64,000 nucleotides of DNA from Candidatus Gastranaerophilales bacterium. GTDB taxonomy: Bacteria > Cyanobacteriota > Vampirovibrionia > Gastranaerophilales > Gastranaerophilaceae. The notes under the pieces were generated by a model. It saw only the letters and a list, made by a program, of their open reading frames with translations. It had not been told where the DNA came from and searched no databases. Of this stretch, positions 52,931-62,439 are shown piece after piece (position 1 is the first letter of the stretch; each line of letters opens with the position of its first letter). Location: contig CALUWM010000001.1 of NCBI GenBank assembly GCA_944324485.1, positions 1 to 64,000 of the forward strand, written 5' to 3'. A program made the position numbers and the translations under genes.

Positions 52931-54772
52931 ATGTCTACAACAATTACAGGCGTCGGTTCAGGTTTTGATATAGATAGCTGGGTATCCCAGTTAGTTTCTG
53001 CTAAACAAACATCTCTTTTAACCCCATTGCAAACAAAACTCACTACTTTGCAAAATCAAAGCACTGCATTATCTGAACTAAAAGGTAAATATTCAACCCT
53101 TCAGTCTGCTCTGCAAACTTTTACAAGAACAATTTATGATTCCACCACAGATATGTGGTGTAATACAAAAATAAACTCTTCGAATTCAGCCTATGCAACA
53201 GCAACTTCCTCCGGAAGCGTCGGAAGTGCAAGTATTGAGCTTCAAATTGAACAAGTGGCAACTGCAACAAGTGCAAAAAGTATTAATAGTCTTGGCACTA
53301 TTTCAAAAACAAATATTGAAAATGCAAAATTTACAAATCTGGCTAATGGACAAGCCACAGCAGGCAATTTTACAATGTTTTTAAACGGTAAAGAATATGA
53401 AATTGAAATCGAATCAAACGATACCGTTAAAAATGTTATGGATAAAATTTATAATGCAACAGACGGAAAAATCCAAGCAAGCGTTGACGACAACGGCAAT
53501 TTCTCAATAAAAGCATACAAAAAAGAAATAGGTCAAGACGGAACAGAAAGTTTCGTGGTAGATGAAAGTGCTGTTTTATCTTTAGGTTCAAGCTCAGACG
53601 AATCCAATTTAGCCGCTGCTTTGAAACTCCATGATAAAGAAGGAACATATAGCTACACAAGCTCATATCCAGTTTCAACAGTAAACACGAAAGCAGCTAT
53701 GGCGAGTGCTGAATCTGGACTTGGTGAAATAAAATTCTTTGATGAAAACGGCAACCCTGCTAAGTCAGGTACTATAACAATTAATGGAGTCGATTTTGAA
53801 ATTGATGAAAATACATCCTTAAATACTCTAATTTCAAGAATTAACGGCAACTCAGAAGCAAATGTTAAAGCAAGTTATGATTCTTTAACGAACAAACTAA
53901 TCCTAACCTCGACAGAAACAGGTCAAAACAACATAAGCCTAACGGAATCAGGAACAAACCTATTAAACGTTCTTGGTTTTACAACAGGCGAAGGTGAAAA
54001 CGAAATATTAGCAGAAGGTTCACAAACACTAGGCCAAAATGCCATAGTTTACATAAACGGAAACAAAGTCATATCAACTTCAAACACAATAACAGGTGAA
54101 TCATCAGGTATTGCAAATCTTTCAATAACAGTTAAAAAGCCTACAAGTGATTATTCAAACAACAAAGATGATGAAAAAAATATCACACTGGATATTGAAC
54201 CGGATTTTACAAAAGTAAAAGAAGCACTAACAAAATTTGTTGATGCTTATAATGATGTAGTTGCAACAACAAAATCTATGTCAGGTTCCGATGGTGCAAT
54301 CGGTCATGATTCAACACTAAATTCTATTTTATCTTCAATGAGAGGATTAACATCAGATGTAAGCAATAATGACGGAATGTATACTATGCTTGCTCAAATC
54401 GGAATTTCAGCTTCTTCAGCTGACACAACCAAACTTACAATAGATGAAAAAAAATTAGATGAAGCATTAACAAAAAACTTTGATTCTGTTAAATTGCTTC
54501 TATCCGATGGATACACAAGCAAAACCGATAACGGCTTATTTGATAAACTTTTAGCTGACGTCTCTTCGGTTTTAGACGTTGAAAACGGGTATTTTAGCCA
54601 AAAAACAACAAGTATCGACTCGCAAATAAAATCTATGAATGATAGAATTGAAAGAGCAAATACAAAAATTGCTAACTACGAAGCAAGAATTACAAAGCAA
54701 TTTAATGCAATGGACTCAACCATTTCGGCACTAAGTGCTCAACTTACTACATTCCAATCATATTTTGGCTAA
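52931..54772 (+). CDS. fliD: Flagellar filament cap protein FliD
   Basis: 613 residues. N-terminal FliD domain: ITGVGSGFDIDSWVSQLVSAKQ then a coiled helix (LQTKLTTLQNQSTALSELKG). The middle has two or more FliD-type repeats including GTITINGVDFEI, and the C-terminal helix (MNDRIERANTKIANYEARI) is typical. It is the filament cap used for flagellin folding; secreted by the flagellar apparatus. It sits apart from the rod genes. Candidate promoter TTACAA-N16-TATAAT around 52828-52856, low confidence. Confidence 0.92.
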   Translation: MSTTITGVGSGFDIDSWVSQLVSAKQTSLLTPLQTKLTTLQNQSTALSELKGKYSTLQSALQTFTRTIYDSTTDMWCNTKINSSNSAYATATSSGSVGSASIELQIEQVATATSAKSINSLGTISKTNIENAKFTNLANGQATAGNFTMFLNGKEYEIEIESNDTVKNVMDKIYNATDGKIQASVDDNGNFSIKAYKKEIGQDGTESFVVDESAVLSLGSSSDESNLAAALKLHDKEGTYSYTSSYPVSTVNTKAAMASAESGLGEIKFFDENGNPAKSGTITINGVDFEIDENTSLNTLISRINGNSEANVKASYDSLTNKLILTSTETGQNNISLTESGTNLLNVLGFTTGEGENEILAEGSQTLGQNAIVYINGNKVISTSNTITGESSGIANLSITVKKPTSDYSNNKDDEKNITLDIEPDFTKVKEALTKFVDAYNDVVATTKSMSGSDGAIGHDSTLNSILSSMRGLTSDVSNNDGMYTMLAQIGISASSADTTKLTIDEKKLDEALTKNFDSVKLLLSDGYTSKTDNGLFDKLLADVSSVLDVENGYFSQKTTSIDSQIKSMNDRIERANTKIANYEARITKQFNAMDSTISALSAQLTTFQSYFG

Positions 54773-54784
54773 TTCAAATAACAA

Positions 54785-55810
54785 TTAAGCAAATTTTCCA
54801 GCCAACTGACCACAGGCAGCATCGATGTCTGCGCCTCTTTCGAGTCTGATTGTAACTTTTTTCCCGCTTGCTTCAAGTAAATACTTAAATTTTAACATAT
54901 TATTTTTCTCAGGCTTTGTAAATTTATCACCCTTTACAGGATTATATGGAATTAAATTTATATTACACTTTAAATCCTTTAATAAATATATTAATTCCTT
55001 AGCACAATCAACACTATCATTAAACCCGCCGATTAAAATATATTCAATCGTAACTCTATCTTTTGTGGCAATATTATATGCTTTAAGAGCATCATATAAT
55101 GCTTCAATATTATATTTATTTTCAACAGGCATCACTTCTTTTCTTAATTCATGATTTGGTGCATGTAATGAAATTGCCAAGGTCGGAAGTAAATTATTTT
55201 TTGAAAGTTCAATTATTTTTGGTACAATCCCACAAGTTGAAACTGTAATCCTTCTTATCGAAATTTGAAGATTTTTATTAATTAAATTTAAAGCCTCTTT
55301 AACATTTTCAAAATTATCCAAAGGCTCTCCTTGTCCCATAAAAACAACATTTGTTATTTTAAGACCGGTATCAATTTGAGCGTGCAATATTTGAGAAACA
55401 ATTTCATAAGCAAAAAGATTTCTTTTAAACCCGTTTTTACCGGTGGCACAAAATTTACATCCCATTTTGCAACCTATTTGACTTGAAACACACATAGAAA
55501 GATTAGAACGGTTATCAAATCTCATTAAAACTGTTTCTGCGCAATTTCCATCCGCAAACTCAATTAAATACTTTATGGTGCCATCTTTTGAAATTTGCCT
55601 TGTTTTTATTTTAGAATCTAAAATAACACAATTTTCATTTAAAAATGCTCTAAATTCTTTTTTAACATCAGTCATCTCATCAAAAGAAGAGGCATTTTTA
55701 GCCCAAATCCAAGAAAAAATCTGCTCAGCTCTAAATTTTTTCTCACCTTTTGAAATTATAAAATTAACCAACTCGTCTTTTGAAAGTTTCGATAGAACAA
55801 CTTTTTCCAT
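54785..55810 (-). CDS. rlmN: Dual-specificity 23S rRNA/tRNA adenine-C2 methyltransferase
   Basis: 341 residues. Radical SAM C-x-x-x-C-x-x-C motif in CVSSQIGCKMGCKFCATG; RlmN-typical GxGEP (FMGQGEPLDNFENV), LAISLHAPN and the C-terminal Cys in DIDAACGQLAGKF, the acceptor that is methylated in the mechanism. It methylates A2503 of 23S rRNA and A37 of some tRNAs. N-terminal helical domain (1-95) is as expected. Convergent with fliD. Confidence 0.96.
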   Translation of the reverse strand: MEKVVLSKLSKDELVNFIISKGEKKFRAEQIFSWIWAKNASSFDEMTDVKKEFRAFLNENCVILDSKIKTRQISKDGTIKYLIEFADGNCAETVLMRFDNRSNLSMCVSSQIGCKMGCKFCATGKNGFKRNLFAYEIVSQILHAQIDTGLKITNVVFMGQGEPLDNFENVKEALNLINKNLQISIRRITVSTCGIVPKIIELSKNNLLPTLAISLHAPNHELRKEVMPVENKYNIEALYDALKAYNIATKDRVTIEYILIGGFNDSVDCAKELIYLLKDLKCNINLIPYNPVKGDKFTKPEKNNMLKFKYLLEASGKKVTIRLERGADIDAACGQLAGKFA

Positions 55811-55901
55811 AATGAAATATTAACATAAATTAACTTTTTTAAAAATAATACAAATCAACTTGCAAATAAAACATATTTAAAATAAAATATTCTTACCCGA
55901 A

Positions 55902-55919
55902 GTGGCTTTGGTATGCCAC
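55902..55919 (+). promoter_or_regulatory. Leader hairpin upstream of rpmI-rplT
   Basis: GTGGC and GCCAC with a loop of 8, ending 25 bp before the rpmI ATG. L20 autoregulates such operons by binding leader RNA in other bacteria, but this short hairpin alone does not prove that. infC, usual before rpmI, is not present here. Confidence 0.4.
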
Positions 55920-55944
55920 AAGGAAATAAAAAAGGAGAAACAAA

Positions 55945-56157
55945 ATGCCTAAAATGAAAACACACAGATCAGCGGCAAAACGCTACAAAATTACCGCAAC
56001 AGGTAAAATCTTAAGACAAAAAGCCGGAAAAGGCCACTTATTAGCTCACAAAAGTTCAGCTAGAAAAAACAGACTTTCAGGAACAACTGAAGTCTTTGAA
56101 GGAAATTTAAAAATGATTTCCAAAGAGTTACCGTACAAAAGTAAATTTACTAGATAG
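55945..56157 (+). CDS. rpmI: Ribosomal protein bL35
   Basis: 70 residues. PKMKTHRSAAKRYKITATGK is the classic bL35 start; basic throughout. AAAGGAG precedes the ATG. Followed 11 bp later by rplT. The usual partner infC is not upstream here; rlmN lies there in the opposite direction. Confidence 0.97.
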   Translation: MPKMKTHRSAAKRYKITATGKILRQKAGKGHLLAHKSSARKNRLSGTTEVFEGNLKMISKELPYKSKFTR

Positions 56158-56167
56158 GAGCTGAACA

Positions 56168-56518
56168 ATGAGAGTCAAACGTGGAAATGTATTAAGAAAA
56201 AGACATAAAAAAATATTAAAACTTGCAAAAGGTTTTATTGGTGCAAGAAGCAGAATATTTAAAGTTGCAAACATTGCTGTAATGAAAAAATTAAAATATC
56301 AATACAGAGATAGACGCAACTTAAAAAGAAATATGCGTGCTCTTTGGATCATCAGAATAAATGCTGCAGTTCGTGAATTGGGTCTTAGCTATTCAAAATT
56401 TATGAATATGCTTAAGAAAGCAAACATCCAAGTAAACAGAAAAATGTTAGCAGAACTTGCCGCAAACGAACCTGAAGCTTTTAAAGTTTTAGTTGAAACA
56501 GCACAAGCTGCAAAATAA
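56168..56518 (+). CDS. rplT: Ribosomal protein bL20
   Basis: 116 residues. [22 protein letters not shown] and [20 protein letters not shown] are bL20 signatures. AGGAG at 56156-56160 sits just before the ATG. Second gene of the rpmI-rplT operon, ending in a strong terminator. Confidence 0.97.
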   Translation: MRVKRGNVLRKRHKKILKLAKGFIGARSRIFKVANIAVMKKLKYQYRDRRNLKRNMRALWIIRINAAVRELGLSYSKFMNMLKKANIQVNRKMLAELAANEPEAFKVLVETAQAAK

Positions 56519-56541
56519 TTAAAAAAATATATAAAATACAC

Positions 56542-56568
56542 AAAGACCGCATACAATATGCGGTCTTT
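56542..56568 (+). terminator. Terminator of rpmI-rplT
   Basis: AAAGACCGCATA pairs with TATGCGGTCTTT around CAA, followed by T residues. It may also serve the converging RHH gene. Confidence 0.9.
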
Positions 56569-56630
56569 TCAAATTTGGATGCCTCTCTTTTTTCGTGTGT
56601 GTTCTCTTTACTCTCTTTACTCTCTTAATT

Positions 56631-56819
56631 TTAATCCAATAGTGCTTCCAAAATCGCTGCATTTTTAGTTGCAAATGTGTTTTCCCTCATTTTTGAACGA
56701 TTGATATACGTTCTTAATGCTTCTCTAATTAACTCACTTCGTGTCCTGTTTTCACCTTCCGCAACGGAATCAATTTGTGATAAAAACTTTTCGGGCATTG
56801 AAATTAGAACTCTTGCCAT
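56631..56819 (-). CDS. Ribbon-helix-helix (CopG-type) DNA-binding protein
   Basis: 62 residues from ATG 56819 (MARVLISMPEKFLSQID). This start is preferred to one two codons upstream because AAGGAG is then 8 nt away. RHH fold: strand RVLISMP, helix 1 EKFLSQIDSVAE, then RTRSELIREALRTYI. No toxin partner adjoins it, so it is either an orphan antitoxin-like regulator or a small transcription factor. The 22-bp AT-rich element in its promoter is repeated before the small ORF at 6169, a plausible operator. Confidence 0.85.
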   Translation of the reverse strand: MARVLISMPEKFLSQIDSVAEGENRTRSELIREALRTYINRSKMRENTFATKNAAILEALLD

Positions 56820-56858
56820 TGACATTCTCCTTATTGCTGATTTATTTTTTATATCGCT

Positions 56859-56880
56859 CTTACATATATATAAAGTATAT
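56859..56880 (-). promoter_or_regulatory. 22-bp element in the RHH promoter, second copy
   Basis: On the minus strand identical over 22 bases to 6125-6146 (it ends TATATATATGTAAG). It is 39 bp from the RHH start. Autoregulation by the RHH protein with control of a second small gene is the simplest reading. Confidence 0.55.
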
Positions 56881-56992
56881 CTATCTTAAAAAATTGTTTT
56901 TTTTAAATAATTTATACTTAATATTTCTTAATATATTATTCAAAAAACGCTTGCAGCAATGACAAATCAGAACTAATCATTAAAAAAAAATT

Positions 56993-57376
56993 ATGAAAAA
57001 TATATTAATAAAATTACTCAAGACAAAAAATCAATGTAGTCATAAAAAAGCACTAATGACAACAAATGAAGGATATTGCCCTGATTGTGGACAATATTTA
57101 ATTAAAAATTATTACATAGTAAGATGTGTTTCTTGTGATGTAAAAAGAGAAGCAAAGTTATATTGGGGAGAAATAGTCCCCAAAGATAAATATTGTTCAA
57201 ACTGTGGAGCAAAAGAATATTATATTGAAAAACTGGATAAAATTAATTTTATAGATGCACAATACGCAATATATTTAAAAGAAATAGCACAAGAACTTAA
57301 AACTCTACACCCTGAAACCCAAATTTGGGTAGAAGAAAATGAAATAATTAAACAAATAGGAATACAATCAACTTAA
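56993..57376 (+). CDS. Zinc-ribbon protein of unknown function
   Basis: 127 residues. Three C-x-x-C pairs: Cys29/Cys32 (YCPDCG), Cys45/Cys48 (RCVSCD) and Cys68/Cys71 (YCSNCG), plus Cys15/His17, the pattern of zinc ribbons. The rest is basic with an acidic helical tail. It may bind nucleic acid or act as a ribosome or polymerase accessory. Convergent overlap of 9 nt with dnaE. No family name recognised. Confidence 0.7.
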   Translation: MKNILIKLLKTKNQCSHKKALMTTNEGYCPDCGQYLIKNYYIVRCVSCDVKREAKLYWGEIVPKDKYCSNCGAKEYYIEKLDKINFIDAQYAIYLKEIAQELKTLHPETQIWVEENEIIKQIGIQST

Positions 57377-60300
57377 AGATTGGACTTCAATTTCAAGCTT
57401 ATCTCTAAAAGTATCGTTTAATTCTTTTTCGACTGAATCATTCAAACAAACCCAAAGATGCGAATTAGTAAGCATCTGAAATCTTCTTAAATTATCAAAC
57501 TCATCAGGTGCTTCAAAATCAATAACAACAGGGTTTTCCCCTTTGTGTTTTGCAAGTAATTCTTTAAGCAAAATATTTTCTTCTGCCTTAAATTCCTTTA
57601 AAAAGTGCAAAGTTACAACATTTACTTCGCCAATAGGCTTAACTTCATTAACAGCAAGATTAATTTCATCATCCCTAACGTTAACTTTCGCTTTAATTAT
57701 AACTTTTTGTTCAGACTCCATAAGAGCACCATAATTTTCCACTACCTTAGGAAAAGCAACTATTCCTATTCTGCCTGTTAAATCCTCTATTTGTCCAGTT
57801 TTTATAAACTTAGTGGGGTCTTTTTTTGTCGGCTTCTGAACAATTTGGGATAATAATCCACAAATTGTAACCGTTTCATCTTGTTTAGGGTTTTCGATAA
57901 TATCTTCTATTGTTTGAGTGGTAATATACTTCAAAGTATCTTTAATAGAGGCAAGTGGATGTGAAGTAACATAAATACCCATCAATTCTTTTTCAAACAT
58001 TTGTATTTGTGAATCACTAAATTCATCTTCACTACTGCCGGACATTTTAAATGTAGGAATATTTAGAGCTTCTTGTTGCTCACCGCCAAGTGCCGAAAAC
58101 AAACTAACTTGCCCTGTCATCCTAACTTTTTGGCTATTATGTACAAATTCAACAACGCTGTCAATATTATTTAACAGTTGTTTTCTTGATTTTTCAATAC
58201 TTGCAAATGCGCCTGCTTTAATAAGACTTTCTAACGTTCTTTTATTTAAACACTTAGAATCAACTCTTGAACAAAAATCAAAAAAGCTTTCAAAAGGTTT
58301 ATTTTTTCTTTCTCCTTCAATTTGTTCTATTACAGCTTCACCAACATTTTTAATAGAAGCCAAACCAAAACGAATGTTTTTACCATCCGGAGTAAATTGA
58401 GAATTCGAATTATTAATATCAGGAGCCAATACCTCAATTCCTTGAGCTTGACATTGCAAAATATATTGTTGAGTCTTGTCTTGATTATCCGCAACGGAAG
58501 TTAACATAGCGCACATATATTCAACAGGGTAATGTGCCTTTAAATATGCGGTTTGGTATGCTACAAAAGCATAAGCAGAAGAATGCGCCTTATTAAAACA
58601 ATACTTAGCAAAACTTTCAATCTGTTCAAACAATTTTGTAGCAGCTTCAGAACTCATACCTTTTTTTGCCGTAGCCTCAACAAATATAGACTTTTGCTCC
58701 GCCATTTGCTGCAACTTTTTCTTACCCATCATACGGCGAACCATGTCTGCACCGCCTAGCGAATAATCAGCCAAAGTCTGAAATATTGCCATAATCTGCT
58801 CTTGATACAAAATTGTTCCATAAGTATCTTTTAAAATTCCTTCAAGCAAAGGATGAGCATATTCAATTTTTTGTCTGCCGTGCTTTCTATCTATAAAATC
58901 TTCGACCATTCCTGCTTCCAATGGCCCAGGACGGTACAATGCAACCATAGCACCCAAATCCTCAAATACAGTAGGCTTTAAGCGTTTAATATATTTTTTC
59001 ATGCCACCGGACTCAAGCTGAAAAACCGCATCAGTCTCACCTTTTGATAACATTTCAAATGTTTGTTTATCATCAAGAGGAATATTATTAATGTCTATAA
59101 CTTCTCCGGTTCTTTCTTTAATCAAATCAAGTGCATCTTGAATTATAGTTAAAGTTTCTAACCCAAGGAAGTCCATTTTCAATAAGCCTAATTTTTCAAT
59201 TCCGGCCATTGGATACTGAGTTGTTGTGGCTTTTTCTTTAGAAAGAGCAACTGGTATGATTTCATCCATAGGACGAGGTGCTATTATAACACCGGCAGCA
59301 TGTGTACCTACCTGATTTTTTAGCCCTTCCATATGCAGGGCCTCATCTACAAGACTTTGTACTTGCGAATTTTCATCACAAAGCTTCTTTAACTCCATCC
59401 CATCCAATAATGCTTCTTTTAATTTTGTTCCGGGAGCGCTCGGAACCATTCCCGCCCAACTATTTGCTTGAGAAAAAGGTATATCATAAACTCTACATAC
59501 AGCTTTAAGCGCAGCCTTGGCAGCCAAAGTACCAAATGTTATTATCTGACAAACGTGATCTTTTCCCCATCTGTCTGATACATAGTCTATAACCTCGCCA
59601 CGGCGGCGTTTGCAAAAGTCTATATCTATATCAGGCATTGAAATTCTTTCAGGATTCAAAAACCTTTCAAACAACAAATTATGATATATAGGGTCAAGTT
59701 CTGTTATTCCAAGAGCATACGCTACAATTGAACCGGCAGCCGAACCTCTTCCAGGTCCAACTGGAATATGATGCTCTTTTGCCCAATTAATAAAATCCCA
59801 AGTTAGCAAAAAATACGCCGGAAAACCCATTTTGAAAATTACACTTTTCTCATATTCATAACGTTCAATAATGGATTCACTAACAGGATCTCCATAGCGT
59901 TTTTTAAGTCCTTCACGACATAAATAATCAAAATATTCTTCTTCGCTATATCCATCGGGACAAGGAAATTTTGGCAAATATTCTTTAGTCTTACCAAATT
60001 CCAATTTATCCATTTGAAAATCAACTTTATCAGCAATCTCTACGGTATTGTTAATGCACTCATTAAAATACTCTTCATCCATCCAAGAAAAAGCCTGTCT
60101 TAACTCGTCCACTGTTTTTACATAAAACTCATTAACAGAAAATTTAAATCTATCAGGATTGGACTTTGATGATTTGGTTTGTTCACACAATAAAGTATCA
60201 TGCCAAGAAGCATCTTGTGCTTTTAAATAATGGGAATCGTTTGTTATAACAGTCTTTATACCAAGTTCTTTAGCTACTTCCATTAAAAAAGGATTTGATT

Positions 60301-60892
60301 CTTTTTGCTCCTTTAGTCCGTGATCTTGCAATTCAATATAGTAATCCTCACCAAAAAGCTCTTTATAATATTTGGCTCTTTTTATTGCTTCTTCTTTATT
60401 TCCGTCTAAAAAGAACTTTGCAACCTCACCTTGAATACATGCAGATAAACAAATTAAATCATCTTTATATTTTTCTAAAATCTCATGATTAATACGTGGT
60501 TTATAATAGTATCCTTGAGTTGTAGCAATTGAATCTAATTTACATAAATTATGGTACCCGTTTTGGTTTTTTGCAAGCAAAACAAGGTGATACATGGTCT
60601 TTTTAGACCTGTCTTCTAATACATCCCCATCGCATATATAAAACTCGCAACCTAAAATCGGTTTTATGGCTTCTATTTTCTTTTTAAATTCTTGTTCACT
60701 TTCATCTAGCATGTGGGATAGCATTTCATTTTTTGCAATGAACATATCCGCACAACCATACATAACCCCATGGTCAGTTATTGCGATGGCAGGCATATCA
60801 TTTTGTGCCGCATATTTATAAAAATCAGGGATTCTTATGGCACCATCCAGCAAAGAGTACTCTGTGTGTATATGCAAAGGAACATACTTCAT
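57368..60892 (-). CDS. dnaE: DNA polymerase III alpha subunit
   Basis: 1174 residues, normal DnaE length. PHP domain at the N terminus (VPLHIHTEYSLLDGAI, AITDHGVMYG), polymerase C-family core with the catalytic Asp residues in PDIDIDFCKRRRGEV and VGPGRGSAAGSIVAY, finger motifs (HAAGVIIA), and a C-terminal OB-fold (about 990-1075, VTICGLLSQIVQ). Replicative polymerase. Confidence 0.97.
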   Translation of the reverse strand: MKYVPLHIHTEYSLLDGAIRIPDFYKYAAQNDMPAIAITDHGVMYGCADMFIAKNEMLSHMLDESEQEFKKKIEAIKPILGCEFYICDGDVLEDRSKKTMYHLVLLAKNQNGYHNLCKLDSIATTQGYYYKPRINHEILEKYKDDLICLSACIQGEVAKFFLDGNKEEAIKRAKYYKELFGEDYYIELQDHGLKEQKESNPFLMEVAKELGIKTVITNDSHYLKAQDASWHDTLLCEQTKSSKSNPDRFKFSVNEFYVKTVDELRQAFSWMDEEYFNECINNTVEIADKVDFQMDKLEFGKTKEYLPKFPCPDGYSEEEYFDYLCREGLKKRYGDPVSESIIERYEYEKSVIFKMGFPAYFLLTWDFINWAKEHHIPVGPGRGSAAGSIVAYALGITELDPIYHNLLFERFLNPERISMPDIDIDFCKRRRGEVIDYVSDRWGKDHVCQIITFGTLAAKAALKAVCRVYDIPFSQANSWAGMVPSAPGTKLKEALLDGMELKKLCDENSQVQSLVDEALHMEGLKNQVGTHAAGVIIAPRPMDEIIPVALSKEKATTTQYPMAGIEKLGLLKMDFLGLETLTIIQDALDLIKERTGEVIDINNIPLDDKQTFEMLSKGETDAVFQLESGGMKKYIKRLKPTVFEDLGAMVALYRPGPLEAGMVEDFIDRKHGRQKIEYAHPLLEGILKDTYGTILYQEQIMAIFQTLADYSLGGADMVRRMMGKKKLQQMAEQKSIFVEATAKKGMSSEAATKLFEQIESFAKYCFNKAHSSAYAFVAYQTAYLKAHYPVEYMCAMLTSVADNQDKTQQYILQCQAQGIEVLAPDINNSNSQFTPDGKNIRFGLASIKNVGEAVIEQIEGERKNKPFESFFDFCSRVDSKCLNKRTLESLIKAGAFASIEKSRKQLLNNIDSVVEFVHNSQKVRMTGQVSLFSALGGEQQEALNIPTFKMSGSSEDEFSDSQIQMFEKELMGIYVTSHPLASIKDTLKYITTQTIEDIIENPKQDETVTICGLLSQIVQKPTKKDPTKFIKTGQIEDLTGRIGIVAFPKVVENYGALMESEQKVIIKAKVNVRDDEINLAVNEVKPIGEVNVVTLHFLKEFKAEENILLKELLAKHKGENPVVIDFEAPDEFDNLRRFQMLTNSHLWVCLNDSVEKELNDTFRDKLEIEVQSLS

Positions 60893-60929
60893 ACTAAAAT
60901 TTTAACATAGACAAAAAGCATGGCAGAAA

Positions 60930-61502
60930 TTACTCAATTCTTTTTAATAAAGCTTTTACATCATCAGTTATTATCATTTTTGGGTATTGATTTATAAATT
61001 CGTCAAATATTGCTTTTGCTGCTCCTTTTTTGCCTGTTTTGTAGTATATCAAACCGGCCACTATTCTGTTGTACGGATTAATTTTATCTTGCAGTGATTT
61101 TTTTAGTTCTTTTTCATGAGTATTTGTTTTTATACAAGCATCTGTATAAGCCTCATAGTATGTCATATTTATACAGTCTTTTTTAATTGCTCCTTCAAAA
61201 GCATTTTTTGCAAGATTATACCTTTTTAATTGCATAAAACATCTTCCGATATTATACAAATATACTGCACCCTCAGCAGAATTTTGCGTTAAACTATATG
61301 CAATTTCATACTCTTTAAGCGCACCTATATAATGTTTCTCATCAAAATATATATTACCCATATTAGAATGCAATCTTGCATTTTTAACCGCATCGATTTT
61401 TTGCCATTCATAACCATCCAACCCCCTATTTGAACTCATAGAATAAGAGGGTAAAAACAAACAAAAATACAAAATAATTAATATTTTATAATTCAATTTC
61501 AT
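60930..61502 (-). CDS. Exported TPR protein
   Basis: 190 residues from ATG 61502, chosen because it begins directly at the signal peptide (MKLNYKILIILYFCLFLPSY); an upstream ATG at 61517 would add five residues. About four TPR-like units follow (ALKEYEIAYSLTQNS, LAKNAFEGAIKKD and similar). Its start overlaps the MBL-fold gene by 17 nt, so it is coupled to it. Probably periplasmic scaffold. Confidence 0.7.
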   Translation of the reverse strand: MKLNYKILIILYFCLFLPSYSMSSNRGLDGYEWQKIDAVKNARLHSNMGNIYFDEKHYIGALKEYEIAYSLTQNSAEGAVYLYNIGRCFMQLKRYNLAKNAFEGAIKKDCINMTYYEAYTDACIKTNTHEKELKKSLQDKINPYNRIVAGLIYYKTGKKGAAKAIFDEFINQYPKMIITDDVKALLKRIE

Positions 61503-62439
61503 AATTTTCTTTTGCAAAATATATGTTTTCTTCTATATTTGCAAATTCTTTTTCTAGCATCGAAAGTCTTTCATCATCATATTCAGGGTCATAATGAAAG
61601 AAAAACAATTTTTTCGATTTCGAAAGTTTATAATTTTCTATTGCCATTTCAAAAGTCGAATGTCCAAATCCTTGTTTGGGTTGAATTGGATTAATGTAAT
61701 CCTGATAAGTATATTGAGCATCATGAATTAAACAATCTGCATTATACGCAAACTGGATAAATTTTTTATCAGCACCAATATAACTTTCTTTATCTGTTGC
61801 ATAAACAAGCGCTTTTGATTTATATTTTATCTTAAAACACAAACAACCATATTTAGGATGAGCCTGAGTTTTATATGCAGTGATTACTATATCGTCATTT
61901 TCTAATTTTATATCATTCAATTCTAAATTATCATACTTTTTTGTTTTGCCATCTTGAGAAATTACAATTACGTCATTTTCAGACAAATTGCTAATTGTAA
62001 AATTACTTCTTATTTCCTCTAAACCTAGCGGAAAAACTCTATCAAATAAAATTCCTTTTAGTGTATCTTTTAAATTTTCTTCGTTTGCATTCAAACCAAA
62101 AAGATTAATAGTGGAACTAGTTTCAAATAAGGGCTTATAAAACTGTAAACCTTGTATGTGGTCTTGGTGAATATGACTTAATAAAATCGTTGCGTGGTGT
62201 GGAATTTTTTTTTCTTGTATTATTGCATCTTTAATTGCATCCAACCCTACATCAATTATGCCTGTTCCGCTATCTAATATTATAAGCTGTTTTCCACACT
62301 TCACTTCTACACAAGAGGTATTTCCGCCAAATTTTAAAAAATTACTCTTTGGACTAGGGTAAGAACCTCTTGTACCTCTAAATTTTACTAAAAATTTATC
62401 ATTTACTTCTTTCATGGCAATATTAATTCTCTTTTTCAA
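61486..62439 (-). CDS. Metallo-beta-lactamase-fold hydrolase
   Basis: 317 residues. H-x-H-x-D-H motif at 89-94 (SHIHQDHIQG), GTRGSYPSP and GGNTSCVEV at the N terminus, DSGTG, and later His/Asp ligands (AHPKYGCLCFKI, YATDKESY, HDAQY, GFGHST). The G-T-R-G-S ... G-G-N-T-S-C layout is that of cyclic nucleotide phosphodiesterase/RNase-Z-like MBL proteins. Two-metal hydrolase, cytoplasmic; substrate unknown. Overlaps the upstream metallophosphoesterase gene by 17 nt and the exported TPR gene. Confidence 0.85.
   Translation of the reverse strand: MKKRINIAMKEVNDKFLVKFRGTRGSYPSPKSNFLKFGGNTSCVEVKCGKQLIILDSGTGIIDVGLDAIKDAIIQEKKIPHHATILLSHIHQDHIQGLQFYKPLFETSSTINLFGLNANEENLKDTLKGILFDRVFPLGLEEIRSNFTISNLSENDVIVISQDGKTKKYDNLELNDIKLENDDIVITAYKTQAHPKYGCLCFKIKYKSKALVYATDKESYIGADKKFIQFAYNADCLIHDAQYTYQDYINPIQPKQGFGHSTFEMAIENYKLSKSKKLFFFHYDPEYDDERLSMLEKEFANIEENIYFAKENYEIEL

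Noticed and set aside
56600-56630. Three short CTCTTTACT tandem units
   Set aside because: Only about 27 bp, between converging genes, with no unit structure beyond low complexity; not a CRISPR or functional repeat.
56631-56819. RHH gene as half of a toxin-antitoxin pair
   Set aside because: No toxin-sized gene lies next to it; neighbours are rplT and a zinc-ribbon protein.
47361-57376. Convergent 3' overlaps (47361-47383, 52140-52150, 57368-57376) as antisense regulation
   Set aside because: Overlaps are short (9-23 nt) and frequent in this compact genome; ordinary packing explains them.
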